54,408 bases of DNA. Source: Nemertoderma westbladi (lineage: Eukaryota > Xenacoelomorpha > Nemertodermatida > Nemertodermatidae). Positions 33,803 through 43,435 of this stretch are shown here, piece after piece. The stretch spans positions 1 through 54,408 of the forward strand of contig JAUCBJ010005820.1 of NCBI GenBank assembly GCA_032718475.1, written 5' to 3'. A program made the position numbers and the translations under genes. Below the pieces are notes generated by a model, which ran no database searches, was not told where the DNA came from, and saw nothing but the letters and a program-made list of their open reading frames with translations. Numbering within the stretch: position 1 is the stretch's first letter; every line of letters starts with the position of its first letter.

Positions 33803-34965
33803 GGGTAAATCTTTTCGACCTACGCGTAGGCCTACGCGTAGCTACGCGTAGCTACGCGTAGTTTGTAACTTCCATTCCTGTCATTTACCGGTAGGGCCAG
33901 ACTTACTGCCTTTTTAACAACTACGCGTAGGTGTTTTAAAACTACGCGTAGTTATTTTGGAACTACGCGTAGGTATTTTGAAACTACGCGTAGGTGCTAC
34001 GCGTAGCTACGCGTAGGTGCTACGCGTAGCAGTCCTGATAACAATGATTTTTCATTTCAGGTCCGGTAGGGTTGAGTTGTTAGGCAAGTATCGGTATATG
34101 TCAGGTATCTGATTATCAGACAAATGTAATAACAGAATCGGAAACTCATATCTCTACATACAGCATTGGTAATAAATAATATTCGGCTCTTTCACATACA
34201 AACACAGAGGATGAATAAAAAGTAAACTTGAAATTCACGTCTCATGATTCAAGTATCTTTGTTTCCATTGGATTATTTAAATATTGAACAGTAGTAAATA
34301 AAGCGACCAGTCTACCGGTGAAGAGGTTAAGCGAAAGCTGATAAATACTGCATATAATCAAATTGTTTGGTCAAATGACAAGTGCAACCAATCATGGTAG
34401 ACAATTTAGTCTCCCCCTTCCCTTGTCAAGGGGTTAACATATTAAATACAGTATACCCTTGCCCTATCGTGAACAAAGGCAATAAAAAGCATAGAGAATC
34501 GATAAGAACCATCGGCCTATTTCCTTTGTAAACTATTTTTGAACTCTAAACATTAATTATTAACACATTTTACCGCCCGCAACGCATGAAGTGAAGAATA
34601 TGTAGTTTTCGCGTATTCCTCTATATAGACTATACAGGTATAGGATACATTACTGTTGAAAGCATTTGATGGTTGTGGGTTGTTTATTGAACATACCGTA
34701 TTGTGTCTTATTTTAGTACTGACTCGCTTGGAATACGTAAGCCTACTAATGATAAACGACGTACTGACGTATAGGCATAGTTATGGGTAGCACCTATGCG
34801 TAGGTCGCGTAGGACCTACGCGTAGCTACGCGTAGCACCTACGCGTAGTTATTGTTAAAACTCTGAAACTGGTGATATATGACCCAATGTTGCGAACTAC
34901 GCGTAGCTACGCGTAGCTACGCGTAGCTACGCGTAGGGCTACGCGTAGGTCGAAAAGATTTACCC
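33803..34965. mobile_element. 1163-bp TIR element with CTACGCGTAG clusters, 8-bp duplication
   Basis: TAACTTGC flanks the element exactly (33795-33802 and 34966-34973). The ends GGGTAAATCTTTTCGACC are perfect inverted repeats and continue into clustered copies of the 10-bp palindrome CTACGCGTAG. I count about eleven at 33820-34028 and about eight at 34790-34948. An 8-bp target suggests a hAT-type or Merlin-type non-autonomous element. The clusters would be candidate transposase-binding sites. The 750-bp interior is AT-rich and non-coding. Confidence 0.85.
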
Positions 34966-35139
34966 TAACTTGCTAACTTTCTGAACTTCGGTTCGGATTC
35001 GAGTCGGTTCGGCCCGAAGTTGGCCCTGCTTCGGTTCGGTTCGGTTCGGCCCCATAAAGTGCCTTCTGTTGAACCCTAGTGTAACTTGATACAGATATTA
35101 AGCATTGATTTTTACATTTCACGGTCAGGTCAGGTATTC

Positions 35140-36148
35140 TAGGTCATTGATCAAGAAAACTTGCCACTTCCATGCAGCATAAAGGAGGTGCCACCTGTAG
35201 CTGCATAGACCCTCTTACTAGGGCAAATCTGGTCCTGTAACTAGGACCCCCCTTTGTTCTGGGATAAGGACACCCTTGGTCCTGGATTAAGGACCCATTG
35301 CCCATATACTTGGTTGCAGGGGTATATGGCCTGACCAGGCAGATGGTGATCTACCAATGGCTGGTCAGGAGGAGTAGAGTGTTCTCATGTCCACTCTGAG
35401 TGCACTTCACTGCGACCTGCACGCTGCACCTGGCAGCAGGGGTACGGGGCATGACCCATCAGATGAGCTGCAACAGCCAATGGTGGGTCATGTCCATGTG
35501 CGCCAGAGTAGATATGGGTGATGGCCCGATGGGCCTCATATCTGACTCCATTGCGACACCCACCCTGTGGAATGGCAAACCAGGGTGTGGTATTTGCCCC
35601 GAGAGCTGACTCGGCAAAAAAGCACCCCCCAAACCCCACTATGGATTACATTAGTAATGCGGAGGTCCGGCCACTAGAGGCCAGTGGAATTACCGGACAC
35701 AATCGGCCTCACAGGCGTCAGTTATCTCCTGACCGGCTGCCTGTCTCACCCCCTACTGGAGAGAGAGCAGCCAACAATTCTTTGAGTCCCTTTCCTGATG
35801 ACCTTTCTGGCCCAAACCCTGGGTCACCAGGGAGGCCAGATTGTGATGGGGAGAGGGATTCTGGAGTTGGAGGCTACTCTCATGTTCCACCCCCAGACCC
35901 CGACCAACAAAGCCATTGGTGAATCTGAGGCAAGTCACTAGACTAGCCTCAGTAAACACCCTAACACTCGGGTCCCCAATGCGACAAGGTGAGCTGACTG
36001 CCTTGGCAGATAAGTTTCCTAAGGTGGCTCTGATTGTGTGCTACTCTCCTACTAGTGTTGCCCCTGTAGAGGAGGTGGAAAATTTCTACCACAATCTACA
36101 AGCAGCTACTGATGGAGTGGATCAGCATGCATTCTTAACATTCCTGGG
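35140..36148 (+). pseudogene. RTE-like LINE, 5' region and endonuclease start (truncated)
   Basis: The 36066-36148 end (EVENFYHNLQAATDGVDQHAFLTFLG) matches the inverse of 45550-45622 in the intronic LINE copy, so both belong to one family. Upstream are a Pro/Ser-rich frame (35641-35922) and, in another frame from about 35917, VTRLASVNTLTLGSPMRQGELTALADKF, the start of an AP-endonuclease-like domain with an internal deletion. The element is cut off at 36148, where a TIR element begins. It is dead, with frameshifts and deletions. The exact 5' end is not defined. Confidence 0.6.
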
Positions 36149-36966
36149 GTCCGACGAATTTGTACAAAAAAATACAAAATAGTACAATATAGTACAAAAG
36201 AGTATAATAAAGTGCAAAAATAGTACAAAAGAGTGCAAAAATAGTACAAAAGAGTACAAACGAGTGAGAAACACTTGCAAAACGTGTATCCGAGTGTAGT
36301 TCAAATTGTTTAGAGGGGCGCACATGATGTGCAAAATAAAACAAAGCATTGTCTGATTGTGGGGCGAGCCATGCATTGAGCGGGGGCTGATCTAGCTGTC
36401 TAGCAGTCAGAGAGTAGGCCCCTATTGCAATACAATCTTATGAGTTTTAATGCAGCCTTTTGTGTTCAAAAAAACACAAAAAACGGTCCCAAGCCCGCAA
36501 AAGTGCAGAGGGAGAACGCAATAAAGTTGCAGATAGAGGCGTACATACCAGGTTGGAATTCATGCATGAGCGCGCAGGTACGCTTTGTTGTTTTGAAATC
36601 ACCGCGCACCTGAAATTGGCTCGTCGCGCACCTCATCATATGTCATAATCCAAACAAAATCGCGCAGCTCATGTCATGCATATCTCAAAAAATCGCACAG
36701 TTCATAAGAACAATTTTACATTCCTATTTTACAAGTTTGAGCGTTTTAAGCTTATCTTTACGTCTGTCTGTCTGTCAGACAAATATAGTGTATACTACAC
36801 TGGTATAGGCCCTACACGTTTTCTATGCGTTTCTCACTAGTTTGTACCATTTTTGCACTCTTTTGTACTATTTTGCACTTTATTGTACTCTTTTGTACTC
36901 TTTTGTACTATATTGTAGCCTACTATTTTGTATTTTTTTGTACTTTTTTGTACAGATTCGTCGGAC
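36149..36966. mobile_element. 818-bp TIR element with GTACAAAA-rich 140-bp arms
   Basis: GTCCGACGAAT at 36149 is inverted at the right end (ATTCGTCGGAC, ending 36966). The arms continue for about 140 bp as AGTACAAAAGAGTACAAAA units, with an inner boundary near AGTGAGAAAC / GTTTCTCACT. The interior has no transposase. The left end abuts the truncated LINE exactly; the LINE does not resume to the right. Confidence 0.75.
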
Positions 36967-37214
36967 CGAAATTTTCTATCTTACTTAACGAGGAGACTTA
37001 ATTACGTCCGTTGACCAAATTGCAGCAAATGAAAATTTATAGAACTCTCCCCATATCAAAATATCAAATTGTTGTAAAAAAAAATCTTGCCCCCAGTCAC
37101 CGCCCCCAGTTAACTCGATGGCAGGGCCTTGCAGCCTTGTATATAGTAGGCCTGCCTACGCCTTGAACACAACTGAAATAAATGTAGGCCTATGTCTGTA
37201 TGTTACATTCGGGC
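36967..37214. other. No gene seen
   Basis: AT-rich spacer, no feature. Confidence 0.5.
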
Positions 37215-37350
37215 TTAGTAATTTATAGATCGAATGTAAGTAATGTAACATAGTTATAGGATCCAATGTAACATAATTGAGGTTACGTTCAATTCGTAAA
37301 AACTATGTTACGTTCGATCCTGATTAGGTTCGGTCTGTCACCCCTGACAC
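37215..37350. repeat. Inverted repeat, right copy (partner at 32205-32310)
   Basis: CCTGATTAGGTTCGGTCTGT is the complement of the left copy's outer end. This copy contains an extra segment near 37228-37262 (TCGAATGTAAGTAATGTAAC). Confidence 0.65.
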
Positions 37351-37729
37351 ACATGTTCACTTTCAGGGTAGGACTAGTGAATAACCTATCATCGGAATAT
37401 ATGTCCAATCAGCCAATCTAGTTGATATTCCTTAAAGATCCCGGGCGACAAGGTTTCATAGTCACCAAGCAACTGTACCGGCTGACCTGTACCGTACCTA
37501 TTTGGCGAACCGTATATGGGCAAATAACTTTCAGTTACATATGGGACCACTGCTCTGGAACAAACTGCCAGACATTATATAGACAATATAGGCCTAACAT
37601 AATATCATCTTATTTTTAATTTTCATAAACCAATTCCATTTTAGACTAGTATCTGAGTATTGCTGCAATAATTTTAATTTTGTCCAACTTTTTACTAAAA
37701 GTAAATTTTCTTCGGCCGCTAGGCCAGGG

Positions 37730-37950
37730 ATTATGCACAAAGTCTGACGACTTATTTCCAGTGCGGTCCCCCCAGAACTTTACTCCCCCTGTCCCCAGAG
37801 GAAACTCCAGTACTCATTTAGCTACCACTTAAGGATGCAAGGCAGACATGCGCCCTGGCTGGTCCCTTTACGATTTAAAGCATTCGAGCTGAAACGAAAA
37901 CTGCCCTGGCCCATGCTGCCATGTGAGGATCGAACCCACAACCTACGGGA
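37730..37950 (-). mobile_element. Truncated tRNA-derived SINE
   Basis: On the minus strand GTGGGTTCGATCCTCACATG is a good tRNA B box followed by a SINE-like body. No A box is found upstream, so the 5' end is missing. The family is not recognised. Confidence 0.45.
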
Positions 37951-38506
37951 GATGTGAATTCCAAATTCAATTCGACCTATTGGAACCTACTGGTATATTT
38001 TTAATTTATTTTACTACAATACTTACAAAATATAGGAATAGAAAAAACTCAACTACCGGTACATTTACCTTAATACTTTTTACTCGTATATCTTACTGTA
38101 ATATTTTTTACTTGTATTGTTGTATATTTTTACTATATTTTACTATAGGCTGATAGGAATATTATTTTCCTGGAACTACCGGTACATATGTCTGAAGCAT
38201 AGTACCTAGTACAGTAGTACAATACCTACGTTATTACATTCAGACATTTGCTATCACATGGAAACGAGGCTCCGGCTCATAGGGCTGTAGCGCTGTAGGC
38301 AGGTAGGGCTATCCTTTTCATATAGATACCGGTAGATGCTTCCTATTTATCTGTATTTCTTTTTAGTCTCATATATTTTATGAATTAAAAGTATCAATCA
38401 ATCAATCCAGCCCTAGCAGCCTAGCAACTGACCAGCCTACTGATGAATCACCTCTGCACCTAACTTAAACTAACCAGCTACTCACTAGGCTGCTAGGCCT
38501 ACTGTA
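37951..38506. promoter_or_regulatory. AT-rich region upstream of the small ORF and KIF20
   Basis: Probable promoter or 5' UTR region. A 3' splice-like site (CTGTATTTCTTTTTAG, ending 38366) lies 140 bp before the small ORF. No clear core promoter is visible. Confidence 0.35.
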
Positions 38507-38818
38507 ATGAACAAATTGCTTGAACTGCAGAATCACAAGATTGTTTTAGAGAGAATAATCGAACAATACGTGTTCGATCTGCAGAAACTCGCTGACGAAA
38601 TCCAATTTGTTAATATCGTAAATAAGTGGGTCGGATCTGAAACGAACATAGTGGAAACTTCGTTACAAGATTCCTACGAGATCTATAAATCGATAGATTC
38701 TGTCACCGACAAGCAGGCAGCGGTTGCTAAGTTACACCAGTCTATAACGTCTTCAGAATCTAAGCTCTCTGAATACTTGGCAGAGTATGGACGAATCAGC
38801 GCAACCGAAAGCCGTTAA
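38507..38818 (+). CDS. Small helical protein overlapping the KIF20 start
   Basis: A 103-residue ATG frame, stop at 38816. The sequence is rich in Leu, Glu, Lys, Ile and Gln with heptad-like spacing (LLELQNHKIVLERIIEQYV, LQKLADEIQFVNIV), predicting a short coiled coil; there is no signal peptide or membrane segment. It is not a frame shadow: it lies in ordinary AT-rich DNA, mostly before the kinesin. It overlaps the kinesin coding sequence by 32 nt (38787-38818) in a different frame, so one transcript could carry both. I do not recognise the family. Alternatives are a long upstream ORF that limits kinesin translation, or an exon of another transcript. Confidence 0.5.
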   Translation: MNKLLELQNHKIVLERIIEQYVFDLQKLADEIQFVNIVNKWVGSETNIVETSLQDSYEIYKSIDSVTDKQAAVAKLHQSITSSESKLSEYLAEYGRISATESR

Positions 38819-41147
38819 ACGCGCCCTGGATGCGGAATTCCGGGAGGCGCAATACCCTTCGGCTAAGAACCCGCGTATTGCTGGGGCTGACGCGGCTATC
38901 CAGGTGTTCCTACGGGTCCGTCCGTTTACGGAGCGTGAGAGTCGCGAGGAGCAGGGATACTTTATCGTGGAGTCTCCGACGTCCCTCGTCGTTAAACCCC
39001 CGAAGGAATCCAAGGCGTTCCGCGCCAACAACGCCACCGAGGAGCGATACTCCTACTCGCATATATTCGATGGAACGACAACCCAAGAGGAGGTCTTCGA
39101 ACGCGCCGCCGCGCCGTTGTTGCAAGACTTCCTGCACGGCGACAGCTGTCTGCTGTTCTCCTACGGGACATCCAGTGGAGGTAAGACCTTCACGATCCGC
39201 GGCTCTCGAACGCAACCCGGGTTGATCCCGCGCGCCCTCGACTGTCTGTTCAACTCAGTGTCGACTCGGCTCAGCGCCCGCCCGTCGCACAAACCATGGT
39301 TCGCGTCCGATATAAAGGCGCTAAACTCGGCGGAGATCGAGGAGGAACTGCGGATTAAAAGGGACGTTGTGTCGGGGGACATCCTGGACGACGCGACAAT
39401 AGCCAGTCAGGGGAGCGGCTCGTTGGAGAGTCTGCGGACGGACGATTGGACCGAGACCGATTTGGAGTCCCGGTTGCTGGACGACAGCAACCTCGTGGAC
39501 CTCTCGGCGGATGGGGAGGCGCGCTACTCCGCCTGGCTCTCCTACGTCGAGGTCTACAACGAGTGCGTCTACGACCTGCTCAACCACGGGTTCAAGAACA
39601 ATCGCGTCGCCTCGCTGAAACTCCACGAAGATGAGTTCGGGAATGTTTACATCGGGGAACTCCGTGTTGTCAGCGTGAGTTCCGCCAACGAGGCGTTACG
39701 CGTCCTCTCCGCGGGGAAGCGGAACCTGCACATCGCCGCCACCCGATTGAACCACCAGAGCTCGCGGTCCCACTGTCTGTTCACCGTGTACCTGGTGCGG
39801 CACGGGGGCACCCTCCCGGACTCAGTTTCCCGCCTCTGTTTCTGCGACTTGGCTGGATCCGAACGCTGCGATAAGACCTCGGCGTCCGGCGTCCGTCTCC
39901 GGGAGGCCGGACGGATAAACAACTCGTTGATGACCCTCGGGAAGTGTATCGATAAGATCCGGTACAACGAGCGGGTCGGGAAGCAGCACCAGAAGGTCGT
40001 GCCCTTCCGGGAGTCACGACTCACTCGGATGCTGCAGAACTTCTTCACCGGTTCCGGACGGCCGTCGATGATAATCAATATGAATAAATCCGCGAGTTAC
40101 TTCGACGAAACGAGACACGCGTTGAAGTTCAGCGCGATTGCGCAGAGCGTCCGGCATATTGAGGAAAGGGCGCGCGCTGCCACGGTGTTCCGGACGCCCG
40201 GACAGCCGTCCACCGGGCAGCGGTCCGTGTTGGAGGTGGGCCGGATGAGTTGCGAGGAGTTGGAGGACTCGACGTTCATAGAGGAGGACGAAGAGCCGTT
40301 GGTTCTCATCGAGTACCTCAAGGATGAGTTGATAGCGGCGCGTCGGGAGGCCCAGGGACTGGAGCTGCGAGTCCGAGCGGAGGTGACCGGGACCTGCGAA
40401 CGACTCATCGAGGATCTAAAGGCGGAGCACGCGGAGACGGTGCAGGCCAATAAGGACTCCGACGAGGACTTCTACGAGGCCAGGACCACCAGGTTGATAG
40501 ACAACATCAATAAATACAAGACGTTGTATCGGGAGTCCCTGGAGGAGGTTGAAGGGCGGGAGGAGGCGGAGCGGAGGTTGGAGGTGGTGACCGGGGAGTT
40601 GGAGGAGTTACGGAGGGTTCATAGTGGGTGCGGTGACGAGCGTAGCGAGCGGGATCGACGGAGGTTGGAGGTGGTGACCGGGGAGTTGGAGGAGTTACGG
40701 GGGGTTCATAGTGGGTGCGGCGACGAGCGTAGCGAGCGGGATCGACGGAGGTTGGAGGTGGTGACCGGGGAGTTGGAGGAGTTACGGAGGGTTCATAGTG
40801 GGTGCGGCGACGAGCGTAGCGAGCGGGATCGACGGAGGTTGGAGGTGGTGACCGGGGAGTTGGAGGAGTTACGGAGGGTTCATAGTGGGTGCGGCGACGA
40901 GCGTAGCGAGCGGGATCGACGGAGGTTGGAGGTGGTGACCGGGGAGTTGGAGGAGTTACAGAGGGTTCATAGTGGGTGCGGCGACGAGCGTAGCGAGCGG
41001 GATCGACGGAGGTTGGAGGTGGTGACCGGGGAGTTGGAGGAGTTACAGAGGGTTCATAGTGGGTGCGGCGACGAGCGTAGCGAGCTTGAACGACTAACAG
41101 CGAGGGTCGACGAGTTGAGTAGCGAAAGGGAGAACTTCGTGTTGCAG
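38787..41147 (+). CDS. KIF20B: Kinesin-6 (KIF20B-like), motor and neck exon
   Basis: The exon encodes 787 residues. The motor spans about residues 36-457: IQVFLRVRPF, P-loop GTSSGGKT (127-134), switch I NHQSSRSH (322-329), switch II DLAGSE (354-359), then INNSLMTLGKCI and FRESRLTRMLQNFF. The long insert between residues 160 and 245 (loop 6) and the KFSAIAQ end are kinesin-6 marks of KIF20A/KIF20B, plus-end motors for the central spindle and cytokinesis. The P-loop differs from the usual GQTGSGKT. A coiled-coil neck follows, then six 29-residue tandem repeats (40572-41085). The donor CAG|GTTGGT at 41148 leaves phase 0. The whole motor in one GC-rich exon is unusual. I prefer KIF20B to KIF20A because of the 1797-residue total and long tail. 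Confidence 0.9.
40572..41085 (+). repeat. Coding 87-bp repeats, six copies
   Basis: Units start at 40572, 40659, 40746, 40833, 40920 and 41007, exactly 87 bp apart, encoding RRLEVVTGELEELRRVHSGC then GDERSERDR. They differ at only a few bases (Arg/Gly/Gln after EEL), which implies recent expansion or homogenisation. Confidence 0.95.
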
Positions 41148-41879
41148 GTTGGTTATTTACCATGAATTATGTCGGGTTTGAAAAAACATTCTTTTTTTCA
41201 AAAACTACAAACCAGTTGTGTTTTGAACAATTGAATGATAATTAATTTCATTCCAGTATATCCCACACCATCTAGAAATACAATGGCCCCAACCCAAACT
41301 ATGATTCCAAGATCCAGATACAATATCCCATTAGTTAATACGGTACTACAACCGGTACCTCCAAAATACTGAGAACTATGGCAATGCTACGTTTTGTCCA
41401 ACCAGTCCCAATCCCACTGTAACAAATGTACAGTCACAGTAATTCATATCAATATACCGTACAGGTACCACCTACTATACTACTATTAACACTATGTTTA
41501 TTAGGGGGATATCGGGTTGAGTTTTTATCATTCAAGAGGAAACTATCAGCAGGAACTAAAATTAATTCTTAAGAAAAATTGTTTTTATTTTAATAAAATT
41601 TTATTCAATCATATTCTATTAAATATTTATACAAAGGAATAAATTAAAAGCTCTTTGTTGGAAATACAATGCGGCCTCTTAATGATATCACGTTCAAATC
41701 AATACCGTATTAATTGAATGCAACAGAGGGATGAGGCAAACATTAATTTGGTTTTATTTTACTAATAACTATTGAAATAGCTAAATTATCGAGGTCAATA
41801 ATAACAGCCATTAACACAAGCCATTGGAATATTGTCGCTTCCGGTAACTAAATGATTTATGGTTTTACATCTGCGCGAG

Positions 41880-42065
41880 GCTATTTTATTCTATTTAATA
41901 AATACAATAAATATATATTCTAGAACATTTTGTTTGCCCATACGTAGCTGGGCAACAATGCATTACCTCTTTAATCATACTATTATGTAGCTATTTGTCG
42001 TACATAAACAAAATGTTCTAGAATATTGTGGTTTTATAATCGAGGCATTGAGAGGCACCCTGGTA
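41880..42065. repeat. Palindromic segment related to the 21.66-22.58 kb fold-back
   Basis: TATTCTAGAACATTTTGTTT and its complement AAACAAAATGTTCTAGAATA face each other around a 70-bp centre. TCTATTTAATAAATACAATA resembles the centre of the fold-back at 22.1 kb. Confidence 0.55.
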
Positions 42066-42239
42066 TTCATAACGGTGTCTCATAGCGTTGCAAATTTTTT
42101 TTTTTTATTTCTTGCCGAACCCCAATATATTATATACCATTGGACTCGTCTTTTTGAGCTCTTTCCAGATCTGGCCAAAATATATAAATATATTCAAGTC
42201 TAAAAGTTTTATAGGCGAAGTAACGCTAAATGCTATCCA

Positions 42240-42450
42240 AGGTAGACATCCAAGGTATACTTGGGTTCAAGGTATACATTTTTGTGTACCAAGGTATACA
42301 TTGGTTAAATTTTCAAGGTATACGTTTTGTGTACCAAGATATACGTGTTGTGTAGCAAGGTAGTGTGCCAAGGTATACGTGTTGTGTAGCAAGGTATTCT
42401 TTGTTTGGTGTAACAAGGTAAACATGGGTTCAATCTTTAAGGCATGAGAT
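42240..42450. repeat. Degenerate CAAGGTATACGTGTTGTG repeats
   Basis: About nine variants of AAGGTATAC spaced 15-28 bp apart. No gene is indicated. Confidence 0.6.
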
Positions 42451-43435
42451 TTGTGTATCAAGGGTTACGATATTAGTGATTTTGAAAACAAGTAAATAAG
42501 GTAGGCTATATCTGGGGTCAATATATTCAGTTCAATATTCACAGTAAGCCTATATGTAATAGTTAAAGTTTCGGGAGACAGATTCACTGTAACTACTTAA
42601 TTGATAGTAATTTACATATGTCTGTTTTTGTATGTGTTCTGTACGACATCATTTGCTATAAACACGACAAATCATTACAAATAAACAAATTCAATATGTT
42701 TATCAACTTCACGTTCATCAACTACAATATGAACATCAGAATAGTTAACTGAAGCCCCAGAAAATCTGTTCGACTAGTTTGCGTGTTTCATCGCCTCTAT
42801 GTGTACATGGTGGTGGGGTGGGGGTAGGGGGTCTGCTAAGCTAGTTCCTTTGAAATGCTATGTAAGCATGCCTCTCGCGGTTTAGATTTTGGGACTGTAG
42901 CCATTTTCGACAGCCTGTTTTTCGTGGCTCTTTGAGGAAGTTTGTCCGGATTGAAATACCTCAGATGGTACTTGTTACAGAATTTACCTTGCAGGTAAGG
43001 AGAACAGTAGCACGAGGTATTCCTTCTGGGGCGGGATCAATTCTATCTGGTGAATTTGTCTCGTTTTTAGAATGAGTTTGGGGGAAGTGCATGTATATTC
43101 GACAAGTTTCAGCTTGAATGGATCATAAATAGCAGAATGGTTCAAGGATTTCACTTTCAGACATTTCGCCCGCTAGCGGCAGTCTAGAGAACTGCACAAG
43201 GTATTATTAAAGTATTAGGACATTTAATGATTATACATGTAGCCCTCTAGCGGGGGACTATTGAACTAAATGGTGTCTGAAAGTCTCTAAAAAATCTAAA
43301 CTTTTTGTCTTATGGATACCTAAAAATTTTCAACTCGTCAGCTTTAAATCCGACAAAGTTATAAGCATGTCAAAGACGCAACTAATTGATTTGCCATTAT
43401 TGACCCCCCACAGTGTCAGTTCGCTATGGCTCCAG

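Larger units (their letters stand above)
32514..35079. mobile_element. TIR element hosting two nested elements
   Basis: CTAGGGCTCAACAGAAG at 32514-32530 is inverted at 35063-35079 (one mismatch in 17). Just inside both ends lie TTCGGTTCGG repeats in the same orientation. The body is interrupted by the elements at 32719-33300 and 33803-34965, leaving roughly 800 bp of host element. The ends resemble hAT termini, but no 8-bp duplication is visible outside. Confidence 0.55.

Noticed and set aside
35385-35639. Minus-strand 84-codon frame in the LINE 5' region
   Set aside because: The element is oriented plus here, and the frame has no recognisable domain.
39321-41163. Long minus-strand frames opposite the kinesin motor and repeats
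   Set aside because: They are shadows of GC-rich coding DNA; Arg/Pro/Ser-rich and without domains.
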